A stretch of DNA of 64,000 bases from Collinsella aerofaciens. Lineage in GTDB: Bacteria > Actinomycetota > Coriobacteriia > Coriobacteriales > Coriobacteriaceae. Position numbers and translations under genes: made by a program. Below are positions 42,066-51,634 of the stretch, piece by piece. Where the stretch lies: positions 115,695 to 179,694 of the forward strand of contig NZ_SPFO01000002.1 in assembly GCF_005845035.1 (NCBI RefSeq). Direction: 5' to 3'. The notes under the pieces are model-generated. The model did not search any database. It had not been told where the DNA came from and saw only the letters and a list, made by a program, of their open reading frames with translations. How positions within the stretch are numbered: position 1 is the stretch's first letter; every line of letters starts with the position of its first letter.

Positions 42066-44378
42066 CTACGCCGACGCGCTGTCGCGAGCCGCCTGGCATG
42101 TAGGAGTCTGACGCAGCGTAAGCGGCTTGTCCCTCGCCTCGGCCGACGTGGTCAGCGTATACGTGATCGTCGTCGTCTCGCCAGCATGCAGGTCAACGGT
42201 GCCCGAATAGAAGGGAATTCCATGCCACGTAGCGGCGCCAAGACCAAACTGGGCGCCCTCGACGGTCAGATCAGTAATGTTGCCGCCCGTCGGGGCAAAC
42301 AGTGAGACATTCAGACGCTCGTCGTCGCGCGCGGCATCGGGCGCGCTCGCCGCGACGTAATCGGGCAGCTTGCCTGCCTCCTCCTGCGTCATGATGTTCG
42401 TCAGGGTAACGGTGATGCGATACGAGCACGTGCCGTCGCCGTTCTTGACGCCCTGGCCAATCTGCGTGTCGGCGTTCAGATACCAGTCGAGCTTGGAGAA
42501 GCTCAGGTTGTTAAAGTAAACGCCGGCAACGGGATCGGCACTCGGATCATCCGGATCGGGCAGCGAAGCGTCAATGCCCGTCTCTTTGATGGCATTCTGC
42601 TCATCATCGTTTCTCATCCAAGCAATCAGACGGCCCTCTTCGGCACCGCGCTCGAATGCACCGACAAGCTTTGTAACGTCGACATCACCGATGCCACCGA
42701 GAATCTTGTCGAAGGCGGCGCTGGCAACAGCCGCAAAGATGCCATCCGATTCCTCGACCGGATAGTTCCAATACACATCGTGCATGAGAACCTTCGCCGC
42801 GTTGGTACCGTCGACGACCGTACCATCGGGCAGCGAGACATTACCGACAAGGCCCAGCAGGTACTGCAAGAACACCGGGTCAATACCCACGACACCGTCA
42901 ACGTCCTGGCCATATTGAGATTTCCACAGGGCTGCGACACGTTGCGAGTTGCGGGGCCAATCAGGCGAATAGGTATTGCCCGAGTTGTACAGGTTACTGT
43001 GGTTGCCGAACAGCGCCTCATCCTCTTCGTCGACGCTCTCGACTGCCTCATCCTCGCTGAGTCCAATGCGGGGAACAAAGTCACCGATCGACATCTGGCC
43101 ATCGGTAACTGAAATCAAACCTTGCGAACCGCCAAAGCCGCCGCAGGCACGAATCTCGACGTTGTTCATGGCGTACACAAGGTAGTTGCGCGTCTGGCCG
43201 TTGGCGCCGAGCATCTGGGGAAGGACGGGGGCGACCTTCTCCGCCGCGTCAACCGCGCCGTTGAGGGTGGCAAAGCCGTCCTTGGCCTTATCGACCAACT
43301 CGGTCACCTGGGAAATATGAGTATCGCCAATGCCCTGGATCTTCTCGTTGACGCTCTTGAACACCTTCGAGCTATCGGAGAGCGAATCGGCGACCGCCTG
43401 CAGTGCGGACACGTTGATGGTCCCATCCTGGAACAGCTTGCCGGGCGTGGCCTGCGAAAGGTTATCGGCCATGGGAACCAGCGCGTTGCTCGAGACATCG
43501 GACAGGGCGTCGATCATGGTGCGGGCCGCATTGATATCGCTGCCATACACCGGGACAAATGAAGCCGCCGTCCACAGCGGGCTCGAGGTCTCCGCCTTCA
43601 TGCTGTCGCAGAGCTCATCGATCTTCTTCGCGTCGTCAGGCAGCGTCGAAAAATCGCCCGACGTGACCTTGTCCTTAAGGCCACCGACGATCTCGACAGC
43701 CTCCTTCGCTTCGCTCTTTACGGTCTTTGCCGAGTTAAGCAGCATAAAGCCGCTTGCGCCAAGCGCAACGAGAAGCACCGCGACTACAGCGGCAATAATG
43801 GCGCCAGTGTGACGCTTTTTGCGCTCGCCCTTGCGATGGCGATGACGGACCAGACCGTCAGAGGTCGAACTCGACGAAGCGTCGCCACCGTAGTTCAAGC
43901 CAAAATCGTAATAATCTTCCTTGGAACCCGAGCCCGCAAACTCGACACCGCTATCATCCAGGCGGGCGAACGTGCCAGTCTCGGAGGCGCCGGTGTAAAT
44001 CGTGCCAAGGTTACCCGTAAGCCCCACGCCACCGGAAGAGGGAGTATTGTTGGCGGCCCTGCCGGCATTAACGTTGCCGTCGGTATTCGCGGCGTTGACA
44101 GCACCTGCGTTGTTCGCAGGTGCCGAAGGAGCCCCGCTCGGCTGCGACGTGGAGGTTGCACCGCCCGCAAAGACATTCCCTCTTGCACGGCCGGTCTTTT
44201 TTGCCTTTTGAGACTGCTCGTACAGAGCGGTAAACATCGCCGTCTCGCCCGGGGACACGCGCTTACCAGAACCGCCCTGTCCAGCGCCGCCCGGCGTGCC
44301 GGCCTTACCAGCCCCGTTCGGACGCGGCGGAACTGCAGGACGGCCGCTATCGCTGCTCTTAAAGTGATTACCAGCCAT
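42066..44378 (-). CDS. DUF4012 membrane-anchored surface protein
   Basis: A 770-residue protein with a disordered cytoplasmic N-terminal ~195 residues rich in Gly, Asn, Ala and Ser, then a basic patch (RHRHRKGERKKRH), one membrane helix (IIAAVVAVLLVALGASGFML) and a large outer part containing the DUF4012 domain (YLVYAMNNVEIRACGGFGG; VDGVVGIDPVFLQYLLG). DUF4012 proteins are actinomycete surface proteins, often near polysaccharide genes; the function is unknown. ATG 44378 with GAGGATT is preferred to the longer frame. Confidence 0.88.
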   Translation of the reverse strand: MAGNHFKSSDSGRPAVPPRPNGAGKAGTPGGAGQGGSGKRVSPGETAMFTALYEQSQKAKKTGRARGNVFAGGATSTSQPSGAPSAPANNAGAVNAANTDGNVNAGRAANNTPSSGGVGLTGNLGTIYTGASETGTFARLDDSGVEFAGSGSKEDYYDFGLNYGGDASSSSTSDGLVRHRHRKGERKKRHTGAIIAAVVAVLLVALGASGFMLLNSAKTVKSEAKEAVEIVGGLKDKVTSGDFSTLPDDAKKIDELCDSMKAETSSPLWTAASFVPVYGSDINAARTMIDALSDVSSNALVPMADNLSQATPGKLFQDGTINVSALQAVADSLSDSSKVFKSVNEKIQGIGDTHISQVTELVDKAKDGFATLNGAVDAAEKVAPVLPQMLGANGQTRNYLVYAMNNVEIRACGGFGGSQGLISVTDGQMSIGDFVPRIGLSEDEAVESVDEEDEALFGNHSNLYNSGNTYSPDWPRNSQRVAALWKSQYGQDVDGVVGIDPVFLQYLLGLVGNVSLPDGTVVDGTNAAKVLMHDVYWNYPVEESDGIFAAVASAAFDKILGGIGDVDVTKLVGAFERGAEEGRLIAWMRNDDEQNAIKETGIDASLPDPDDPSADPVAGVYFNNLSFSKLDWYLNADTQIGQGVKNGDGTCSYRITVTLTNIMTQEEAGKLPDYVAASAPDAARDDERLNVSLFAPTGGNITDLTVEGAQFGLGAATWHGIPFYSGTVDLHAGETTTITYTLTTSAEARDKPLTLRQTPTCQAARDSASA

Positions 44379-44527
44379 AAAGAAATCCTCGCAATTGAGT
44401 CGCAATGAAAAAGTCCATAACGTTGCTAGTTTATGGCATTTTGGGCATCGACAGCTAAACTCCAGACACGGACATCAATTGGCGAAAATGTGGCACAACA
44501 CCTTTTCTGTCTTGGCGGCGGCGCCAG

Positions 44528-45550
44528 CTACACCGTGAGGAACATCATCACGATAATCATGGCAAAGCCGATAAGGTCGGTCGGCAAAAACACCGTGCCC
44601 AGCATAACGGCGCTGGTGATGGTCGCCGAAACCGGCTCCACAGTTCCGATGAGGCTCGCACGTACCGAGCCGATGTCCTTAACGCCCTGCATATAGAGCA
44701 TGTAAGCAAAAAACGAGCCGATAACCACGAACACCGCGAGCGCCTCGACGCCGGCAGCGTCGAGCGCCGGCATATGCGCCCAAGGCTGCACGAAGAAACA
44801 CGAGACCACGCCCGCCGTGAGCATTGCCGAGCCCGTGACGATGGGGCTGCCGTATTCGGGCAGGATCTTGGCGGGAATCACCGCCATGCATGTAGCGCTG
44901 ACCGCACACATGAGACCCGCGATCAGGCCGAGCGGCGAGATATTCAGGCTGGTGGGGTCGCCACCGGTGGCGATTAAAAAGGTGCCACCCAGAGCCAGAC
45001 CGATGCCGATGACTTCTCGAGTACGCGGCATGCGACGATCGGTCACGCAGGTGTAGCCCATGATGATAACGAGCTGCAGGCACTGGAGCACCGTCGCGGT
45101 TCCGGCGTTCGTCAGACGCACGGCCGAAAGATAGCAAAACTGATTGAACAGCAGGCCAAAGGCGGTAAAGAGCAGCAGCTGCTTGCGATCGGCGGCTGTG
45201 GTCCAGAGCTTAATCAGGCGCTCGCGGTCGCGCGTAACAACCACGGCCATAAAGAGTAGACCGGCGAGAATCTGACGCACGCTCATAAGCCACAAGGTAT
45301 CGACGTGGTAGGTATCGAACAGAAAGCTCGCGCTGGTGCCCGAGAAGCCCCAAAACGAACCGCCCACCAGCGTAGCCAAGACGCCCATGATCAACTTGCG
45401 CGTCGAAGCGCTGTTCAGGCGGTCGCGCCATGCACGGCGGGTGTTGCGGCTGAGCTCGTCGGTGCCCTCGGGCACATCAATGTTCGATATATCGGTCATC
45501 GGCACCGAAGCTCCTGCGCCTTCGACCTGCTCGACGCACTCTTTGCTCAT
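44528..45550 (-). CDS. EamA/DMT-family transporter
   Basis: A 340-residue protein with ten hydrophobic helices arranged as two EamA repeats (about residues 55-190 and 205-335), and a soluble N-terminal extension of ~45 residues. Members export metabolites or amino acids; the substrate cannot be inferred. Each repeat begins with the typical motif (GGSFWGFSGTSASF). ATG 45550 has GGGGGAG upstream; the longer frame to 45757 looks non-coding. Confidence 0.9.
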   Translation of the reverse strand: MSKECVEQVEGAGASVPMTDISNIDVPEGTDELSRNTRRAWRDRLNSASTRKLIMGVLATLVGGSFWGFSGTSASFLFDTYHVDTLWLMSVRQILAGLLFMAVVVTRDRERLIKLWTTAADRKQLLLFTAFGLLFNQFCYLSAVRLTNAGTATVLQCLQLVIIMGYTCVTDRRMPRTREVIGIGLALGGTFLIATGGDPTSLNISPLGLIAGLMCAVSATCMAVIPAKILPEYGSPIVTGSAMLTAGVVSCFFVQPWAHMPALDAAGVEALAVFVVIGSFFAYMLYMQGVKDIGSVRASLIGTVEPVSATITSAVMLGTVFLPTDLIGFAMIIVMMFLTV

Positions 45551-45989
45551 TCCACTCCCCCGAAACAGCCTGGAAACAATTCGGCTTACCTTACCACGGC
45601 GAAGGCACCAGCCGGAGGCTTGTCCGCTTATCGGTAGGACAATTCCGCAGGCGTCTTTCCATAGCTCGGTACCGCAATGGCCTTGCATTATGCGACAGTC
45701 AAATCGCGGCAGCAGGCTCTTTTGAAATGGATATGACAAAGCCCCCGAATTCCACAATGCAAGGGTTGATTTCCGATCTCAGCCGAACACATTAGGCGGA
45801 CAGGCCGTTCCCGCACCTAGCCGAACGCCCCCGCGGCCCCTCCCGGGGCCCGGGGGCGCCGTTTTCCCAGTTGAAGGAACGGTGGAGATGTGTTTCGATG
45901 GGTCCGGTGGCCATGCTCCGCCCGCCGCCCGGCGCCTCTTCCCAGACTCAGCCGAACGGTCGGTTCCGTCTATTCCGTTTTCCCTTAGG

Positions 45990-46262
45990 CTAGGACGGCG
46001 GGGCATCGCCCCTTTCCGCGCGCGCCCGCGCGATGAGCCCCGGCGTCAGGTCGAGCTCGCCGATGGGCACGTCCTCCACGCCGTACGCATCCAGCAGCGC
46101 CTCCGCGTCGGCGCCGAGCATCGCCCGGAAGGCGCGGGCGGGCGTCGCGAAGCCGAGCGCGCCGCGGGGCTCGGAGTTCACGTGCGACATCGCCAGCGAC
46201 AGGTCCGCCGGGGCCAGCCGGTCGAACCTGAGGCCGCGGCCCTTGGGGGCTGCTCGAAGCAA
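45990..46262 (-). pseudogene. C-terminal remnant of an IS30-family transposase
   Basis: About 85 residues: PKGRGLRFDRLAPADLS, SHVNSEPRGALGFATPARAF and a tail. The block N-S-x-P-R-x-x-L-G-x-x-T-P is the IS30 transposase C-terminal signature. The catalytic part (~270 residues) is missing upstream, where the sequence switches at ~46250 to another gene's remnant. The 45551-45989 stretch before it is GC-rich and non-coding; AGCCGAAC recurs at 45781, 45821 and 45951. Confidence 0.75.
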
Positions 46263-46468
46263 AAACGAACGATCCCACGGACCTCGCGCGCGCCGTCGAG
46301 CTCATCGAGATCGGCGGGGGCATCGACGCGTGTCGTGATCTCGCACTCAAGCTCGCGCAAGAGGCGCAAGACACCAGCCGTGCGCTCGCCGAGAACGGCG
46401 TCATTTCGCACAACGCCGCTGACCTGCTCTGCTCCATGGCCGATTTCTTCATCAATCGGAGCGTATAG
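46250..46468 (+). pseudogene. C-terminal fragment of a polyprenyl diphosphate synthase
   Basis: In the plus frame ending at TAG 46466-46468 the protein reads LARAVELIEIGGGIDACRDL, ALKLAQEAQDTSRALAENG and ADLLCSMADFFINRSV, which matches the last ~70 residues of trans-polyprenyl synthetases (helices after the second DDxxD). The catalytic part is absent. It meets the IS30 remnant tail to tail, so an insertion-linked deletion is a likely cause. Confidence 0.72.
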
Positions 46469-46494
46469 CGGAGTCGCAAGCGCGTAAACCCTCG

Positions 46495-46570
46495 AAACCT
46501 CCCCCAGCAGTGCATTTTGCTCGCGTTTCCGAAAGATTTCGATTTCAGAATGCACATGTTGGGGAGGTTT
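46495..46570. repeat. 24-bp inverted repeat (hairpin)
   Basis: Arms 46495-46518 and 46547-46570 (AAACCTCCCCCAGCAGTGCA type) match in all but four positions, with a 28-base loop. It lies between the polyprenyl synthase remnant and the VTT gene. Too AT/T-poor after the stem to be an obvious terminator. Confidence 0.65.
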
Positions 46571-46646
46571 TGGATTGCTGTGGCGACCGGCGGTCCGATG
46601 TAGCCGCAAAAGGCCCATCAGCCGCCGTACATCCTCGCCGGCCGCC

Positions 46647-47552
46647 TCAGCTCGCCTTGGCACGCAGGCGACGATACAGCAAGCCGCCCAACGCCACGCA
46701 CAGCAGTGACACGGCAACGACGACACCAACCACCAGCCAGTTTCCGCTGCCCGCAGCGGATGCCGCGGCCGTCGAAGTCACAATGGAGGGAATGCGCCCA
46801 AACGTTGCGATGAGCACCACGGGGGCGAAGCGCATCTTGGTGAGGCCGGCGAAATACGTCAAGAAGTCCTTCGGGGTTCCCGGGATCAAGAAAATCACCA
46901 GCATGACCAGCTCGAGTCGCTTCGCATTATTGAGCCACGAAAACCGGTCGAGAAGGCTGCGGTCGAAGAAGAGGCCAACCAGGCTCCAGCCCCATCGACG
47001 CGTCGCCCAATAAATCGCCGACGTCGCCAGCCCCGAGGCGACGAGACACAGCGCCGTCCCCTCCCAGAAGCCAAACGCGTAACCGCTCGCCAGCTCCACA
47101 GGCTCGCCGGGCAAAAAGGCCAAGAAGATCTGAGTGACGTTGATTCCAAGCATGACGAGACGACTTATCACGCTGTGGTCGGCGACGAACGACCGAACCG
47201 CCTGAGGGTCTGCAAGCCATGCCAAGATCCCCGGAAGGTATTCCCAGCATGCAGTCGCGAGGATCGCGGCCGAGGCCGCAAGCGCCAAAAGCACGCGACG
47301 GCGCAGGATTCGACGGCGGGCATCGAGGCCATCGTCCTCTGCGACGGCCTCGGCCGACATTGCCGCAGCGGTCGCGAATGAGGGGGCGTTTGCGGTCCGC
47401 GCGCCGGCAGAAGAGGCGTCGTCCAGCGCGTCATGAGCGCCCGCGACTCGATTGCGAAGCTCGCTCAAAGCGCTTACGTCAAGACGGCGAGCGGCGCCCC
47501 CGCAAGAAACCTGATCGGAATACCCTTCGGCTTCGGGCTGCATCCTCATCAT
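46647..47552 (-). CDS. TVP38/TMEM64 (VTT domain) membrane protein
   Basis: A 301-residue protein with a long soluble N-terminal part (~95 residues, Ala/Ser-rich), then an initial helix and the VTT domain with FLAFLPGEPVELASGYAFG and IPGTPKDFLTYFAGLT, which are hallmarks of TVP38/TMEM64 proteins (DedA superfamily). These are thought to act in lipid transport or envelope upkeep. The ATG at 47552 with AGGAGG eight bases upstream is chosen. Confidence 0.88.
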   Translation of the reverse strand: MMRMQPEAEGYSDQVSCGGAARRLDVSALSELRNRVAGAHDALDDASSAGARTANAPSFATAAAMSAEAVAEDDGLDARRRILRRRVLLALAASAAILATACWEYLPGILAWLADPQAVRSFVADHSVISRLVMLGINVTQIFLAFLPGEPVELASGYAFGFWEGTALCLVASGLATSAIYWATRRWGWSLVGLFFDRSLLDRFSWLNNAKRLELVMLVIFLIPGTPKDFLTYFAGLTKMRFAPVVLIATFGRIPSIVTSTAAASAAGSGNWLVVGVVVAVSLLCVALGGLLYRRLRAKAS

Positions 47553-47740
47553 CGCGTTACCTCCTTGTGTACCTGACAAGGACAGTTTCGCAACTTGGTG
47601 TCTATGTTTTGTCTACCAGCAATGACAATTCAGTAAGCCTTACGTTAAGGTAAGTCATTCTTAAGGTAATAGCAGGTAACTGGTTCGCCGACGGTTCGAT
47701 GAGCCCGGCGACGCCCGCCCGCGTAGCGCGCGAGCCCTCG

Positions 47741-49558
47741 TCACAATTCCCCTGTTTCGTCCCCATCGCCGCCCATGCTAAACGTCGCCGTCACACGTGC
47801 CCCGCCGGTCGAACCATTCCCTAACTCAAGCGCTCCCCCGTGTAAACCGCACAAAATGCTCGACACATTCAAGCCCAGTCCAAAATGCTCGGCAGATTTG
47901 TTCTCGCTAAAGAACGGATCGCACCCGCGCCGCAGGGCTTCGGGCGTAAAGCCCGGACCATCATCGGCAACGCTCAGAGCCAACCTGCCCTCGCGAACAG
48001 AAATCTCAACCTCGATGACGCCCTTCGCATGGCCGCACGCATTGCTCAAAAGGTTGTCGAGGACCTCTTCGACCAGGGGTAGGTCGATGTAGACCATGTC
48101 GGGACGGGCGCCATCTTCACCCTCGTCGATTGCAACCCTCAACGCGAGCCCTTCCCCGCGCGCCGCAACAACCTCGTTCGCATGCGACTCGAGCTCATCC
48201 ACAAGAGACCGCGACGCCAGCGGCTTGCGGTCTACAGGCCGATCTTCGAGCTTGCTCAGCCCTCCCATCTCCGTTGCGTACCGCTCCAAACGCACCACCT
48301 GGGCCGACAGGGCATCCAACGAACCAACATCGAGCTCATCGCCGCGACGCAGGCGCATCTGCGCCATCTCGACCGTCCCCTTGAGCACCGTGATCGGCGT
48401 TCGGAGGTCGTGCGCAAACGCCGCATTGAGCTGACGCCGCCCTTCGGCGGTGCGCCACAGCTCGCGCTGGGCATCGAGCAGCGACGCCCTCATATTCTCC
48501 AGCGTCTCAGACAGGCGACCAAGTTCTTTGCCCCGCACGCGCTCGATCGAGAAATCCAAATCCTGACCGGCGATGCGCCCCGCGGCGCTCGCCAGCTCCC
48601 CCAAGGGCCCGGCGATGTGAACGCGGTAGAAGTGCTTGAACGTGAGCCAACCCAGGCCGCCGTACGCCAAAACGGGCACAAGCCCCGTCGCAAGCGTGAG
48701 GACCCAAGGCATCGGACCATCGGGAGGCGGTGAAGCCGCATAATAGGCAGTGTTCGAGACGAGCCCTTCGCCAAACGTCTCCTCAAGATCGGCTCCCGTC
48801 ATGTTTTCAAACAGCTCCACGCTCTGCGCGCGGCCCGCGCGGCTCAACGCGTCATAGCGGGCGAGGTTCTCCGCTGGAATCGTGCTGTTCACCTCTAGAA
48901 TCTCCTCCTGCGGATAGCCCTCGTTGTAATTGAGCCCCCAGTCGTAGAGCTGCACCTGGCCGCTACGAACCATGTCGACGGTCGCGTACAGCGTGCTGAT
49001 GGTGCGCCCGCCCTCCGGCACGTAATCGCTACCGGTCCCCCAATCGCCCGTCGCAATGAAGACCGCGTACGGCCCATCGCCTGGCAAGTTGAGCTCGGAT
49101 GCGGGAAGCAGCTGCTGAGAGGTGGGGTCGTAGATGTATGGGCCCGAATCGATCACGCCGTGCTCGGTCAAACCGTTGTCGAGCGTCACCTCGAGTTCGT
49201 AATATCCATTATTCCAAGCCGCGAGTACCTCAATGGCGCTCAGCGCAAGCACCGTGGCGACAACAAGATAGGCGACCAGATACGCCGTGAAGATCACGCC
49301 CAACGGCCGCAGGCTCCACCAGGCACGCAGGCGCTCTTTTCGCGGCAGGCGTTTCAGCCGCTCGCGCTCAAGCTCGCGGGCCGCGCGTCGCTCGGCGCGG
49401 CGAGCTGCGCGGCGGTCGCACCTGCGGACAGAACCGCCATTGTCCCGACAACCGTCCTCGCAAGCGACAACTCGGCCGTCTTCGTGAGGCGCATGGCGCC
49501 CACGTGGGCCCTTACCAAAACCTGTCACTTTGCCACCCACTTGTAGCCCACGCCCCAT
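47741..49558 (-). CDS. Sensor histidine kinase
   Basis: A 605-residue membrane kinase: a basic Arg-rich cytoplasmic leader (~75 residues, unusually long), a helix (LGVIFTAYLVAYLVVATVL), a ~200-residue outer sensor domain, a second helix (LTLATGLVPVLAYGGLGWL), HAMP, HisKA with AFAHDLRTPITVL, and HATPase with DNLLSNACGHA, DDGPGF and HFGLGLNV. It overlaps the response-regulator gene by 34 bases and follows it. The ligand is unknown. Confidence 0.94.
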   Translation of the reverse strand: MGRGLQVGGKVTGFGKGPRGRHAPHEDGRVVACEDGCRDNGGSVRRCDRRAARRAERRAARELERERLKRLPRKERLRAWWSLRPLGVIFTAYLVAYLVVATVLALSAIEVLAAWNNGYYELEVTLDNGLTEHGVIDSGPYIYDPTSQQLLPASELNLPGDGPYAVFIATGDWGTGSDYVPEGGRTISTLYATVDMVRSGQVQLYDWGLNYNEGYPQEEILEVNSTIPAENLARYDALSRAGRAQSVELFENMTGADLEETFGEGLVSNTAYYAASPPPDGPMPWVLTLATGLVPVLAYGGLGWLTFKHFYRVHIAGPLGELASAAGRIAGQDLDFSIERVRGKELGRLSETLENMRASLLDAQRELWRTAEGRRQLNAAFAHDLRTPITVLKGTVEMAQMRLRRGDELDVGSLDALSAQVVRLERYATEMGGLSKLEDRPVDRKPLASRSLVDELESHANEVVAARGEGLALRVAIDEGEDGARPDMVYIDLPLVEEVLDNLLSNACGHAKGVIEVEISVREGRLALSVADDGPGFTPEALRRGCDPFFSENKSAEHFGLGLNVSSILCGLHGGALELGNGSTGGARVTATFSMGGDGDETGEL

Positions 49559-50259
49559 ACCGTTGCGATCGGATCGTCCGCGATCCCCGCCGACGTAAAC
49601 TTGTTGCGAATGCGGCGAATGTGCTCGCGCACCTGCGACGGGTCACCCGCGGCATCCCATCCCCACACACGCTCGTAAATCACATCGCGGTCAAACACCT
49701 GGCCAGGGCGCTTGCTCAACAGGGCGATGATGTCGAACTCGAGCTTGGTCAAGTCGACGGTCACCGCGTTCGAATCGCCCCCGGCGGACGAATCCCGATT
49801 ACCGCCCGCGCCGTGAACCTCAACGATGCGCTGAGCGTAATCGATGGTCATCTCGCCAAAAAAGCGGACGGCGCCGTCGCTTTGCCGATCGCGAGCCCTT
49901 CCCTCGCGCGCCATGTGCGCCGCCACGCGACGACCCAGAACCTCGAGAGAAAAAGGCTTGAGCACGTAGTCATCGGCGCCCGCCGCAAAACCATCAAGCT
50001 GGTCCATATCCTCAACGCGCGCCGTTAGAAAGATGATCGGGCAGCTCACATGCTCCCGCACGCGGCGACAGACCTCGAAGCCGTCCATCCCCGGCATGTT
50101 TACATCGAGCAGCATGATATCGGGGGCGGGGCCAGAAGAAGCCGCCGCCAGGGCCGACGGCCCGTCATGGGCAACCGAAACCTCGTAGCCCTCCATGCGG
50201 AAAAACTCCGCGAGCATATTTGCGATATCAACCTCATCATCTACGACCAGCATGTTCAT
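49525..50259 (-). CDS. OmpR/PhoB-type response regulator
   Basis: A 244-residue regulator with a receiver domain (VVDDE, phosphoacceptor Asp52 in LLDVNMPG, Lys in VLKPFS) and a winged-helix DNA-binding domain (LTKLEFDIIALLSKRPGQVF; VREHIRRIRNKF; VWGVGYKW). Between them is a Gly/Asp/Ser-rich insert of ~18 residues. It pairs with the histidine kinase encoded downstream. Confidence 0.95.
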   Translation of the reverse strand: MNMLVVDDEVDIANMLAEFFRMEGYEVSVAHDGPSALAAASSGPAPDIMLLDVNMPGMDGFEVCRRVREHVSCPIIFLTARVEDMDQLDGFAAGADDYVLKPFSLEVLGRRVAAHMAREGRARDRQSDGAVRFFGEMTIDYAQRIVEVHGAGGNRDSSAGGDSNAVTVDLTKLEFDIIALLSKRPGQVFDRDVIYERVWGWDAAGDPSQVREHIRRIRNKFTSAGIADDPIATVWGVGYKWVAK

Positions 50260-50381
50260 GGTCGGCCCCCATACTACTCAAACAACGGCACACGCCTCGT
50301 GCAATCGTGCGCAAGACGGCGAAGCCAGCACATACTTCCCTGAAACCTTGCCACAAACCTGTCTACGCTTTGTCGATAATT

Positions 50382-50397
50382 TGACCGCAAACGGTCA
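50382..50397. promoter_or_regulatory. Palindrome upstream of the response regulator
   Basis: TGACCG-CAAA-CGGTCA, a perfect six-base dyad 122 bases before the response-regulator ATG. It could be an autoregulatory site of this or another regulator. No confident -10/-35 pair was seen nearby. Confidence 0.4.
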
Positions 50398-50518
50398 CCT
50401 GCAGGCGGCGAGCGGCTTTTTCTCACCAGACCACAATGCAAGCGATTTTTAAAAATGTTCTTGCCACCGAGTTCAGGCTCCGTTATATTATCCCTTGCGC
50501 ACTTGCGCACCCTTGATC

Positions 50519-50593
50519 GGGCGTTTAGCTCAGGGGGAGAGCGCTTCCCTGACACGGAAGAGGTCAGAAGTTCAAATCTTCTAACGCCCACCA
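50519..50593 (+). tRNA. tRNA-Val (anticodon GAC)
   Basis: Acceptor GGGCGTT/AACGCCC, D-arm GCTCAGGGGGAGAGC, anticodon stem CTTCC/GGAAG with loop CTGACAC giving GAC, T-loop TTCAAAT, and encoded CCA at 50591-50593. Confidence 0.97.
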
Positions 50594-50601
50594 AATGTTC
50601 A

Positions 50602-50628
50602 CAGCTCAGAGGCTATGTCTCTGGGCTG
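50602..50628 (+). terminator. Terminator of tRNA-Val
   Basis: CAGCTCAGAG/CTCTGGGCTG stem (one mismatch) followed by TTTTGTTTT, nine bases after the tRNA. The rest of the gap to 50909 shows nothing else. Confidence 0.85.
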
Positions 50629-50909
50629 TTTTGTTTTATGTCGCCAAATCCGCTGGCAGCTCCAACCATCATCGCAACGTAGCATCAATTCACCTGACGA
50701 ATGGCTGCCAAATAAATTCAATACCCCAACATCAACAATAGCCAGGCACAAAACTGCGCCGCAAACTGCTCCAACCGCTCAATAGCCACCGAGGCCGAGA
50801 CCAACGCGTCTCGAACCCATCCGAACCGCAACTTCTCAGCAAAACGCCGCGATGTCTGCGCTCTGCGGTATCCTTGAGCCACTTGCACCTGCAGCACCAA
50901 GGAGCCGCC

Positions 50910-51596
50910 ATGCGCACCGAGCTCGATGTTCCCTTTTCGCACAAAGAAGAAGCCAAGGCGCTGGGCGCCAAATGGGACCGAACCAAGAAGATCTGGTATG
51001 TACCTAGCGGCGTCAACCCCGAACCCTTTGCCGAGTGGCTGCCCGGTGTTGACCGATCCGACCTCTCGGCGCCGTATATATATCTAGTACTGGGCAAGCG
51101 CGAGTGCTGGAAGTGTCACAAAGAGACCTCGGTCGCGGCCTTCGGCATTCCCTATCGAACCGATAACGACGAGAGCATCGCCATCGCGCACGCACCCAAC
51201 GAAGCCGGGCACATTGCCATCGACACGGCCAACGCCAACGCACTCGCCATCGTGCCCGCTCTTGGCTGCGCGCCGGGCGAGATCCGCGACTACCTTCATA
51301 AGCGCTGCGGCTACAAGCCCGTGGGCGCGCGAGCCTCCAAAGCCCCGTCGCTCGGCAACACGTGCACCAGTTGCGATGCGCTGCAAGGCAGCCGCTATCT
51401 GTTCGAGGAGCCCTCATCCCCGTTTGCCCTCACTGCCATCAACAAGCTGCCGGCACTGGAGTTTGTGCGCGTCGAAGTTGCCGGCGTCTTTGGCGTCCCG
51501 GCTACGCGCACTGACTTTGACCAGGCGCTCTTTACCTGGGCACGCGACCATCACGCCGAGTTCCACAGGCAACTCGGTGAGGGGATTTATTTGTAG
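50910..51596 (+). CDS. DUF5710 domain protein
   Basis: A 228-residue soluble protein. The N-terminal ~45 residues, LDVPFSHKEEAKALGAKWDR then KKIWYVPSG, form the DUF5710 module often attached to DNA-processing and mobile-element proteins. The middle has two CxxC pairs (CWKC; CTSC) spaced ~80 residues apart that could bind zinc. AAGGAG is five bases before ATG 50910. Its role is unknown. Confidence 0.85.
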   Translation: MRTELDVPFSHKEEAKALGAKWDRTKKIWYVPSGVNPEPFAEWLPGVDRSDLSAPYIYLVLGKRECWKCHKETSVAAFGIPYRTDNDESIAIAHAPNEAGHIAIDTANANALAIVPALGCAPGEIRDYLHKRCGYKPVGARASKAPSLGNTCTSCDALQGSRYLFEEPSSPFALTAINKLPALEFVRVEVAGVFGVPATRTDFDQALFTWARDHHAEFHRQLGEGIYL

Positions 51597-51634
51597 GGAC
51601 GGAGAGGCCTTCACAGCCAGCTCCTCCGCATCAC

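Noticed and set aside
45882-46487. A 201-codon plus-strand frame over the IS30 and synthase remnants
   Set aside because: It is in a different frame from both recognisable fragments and has no coding character.
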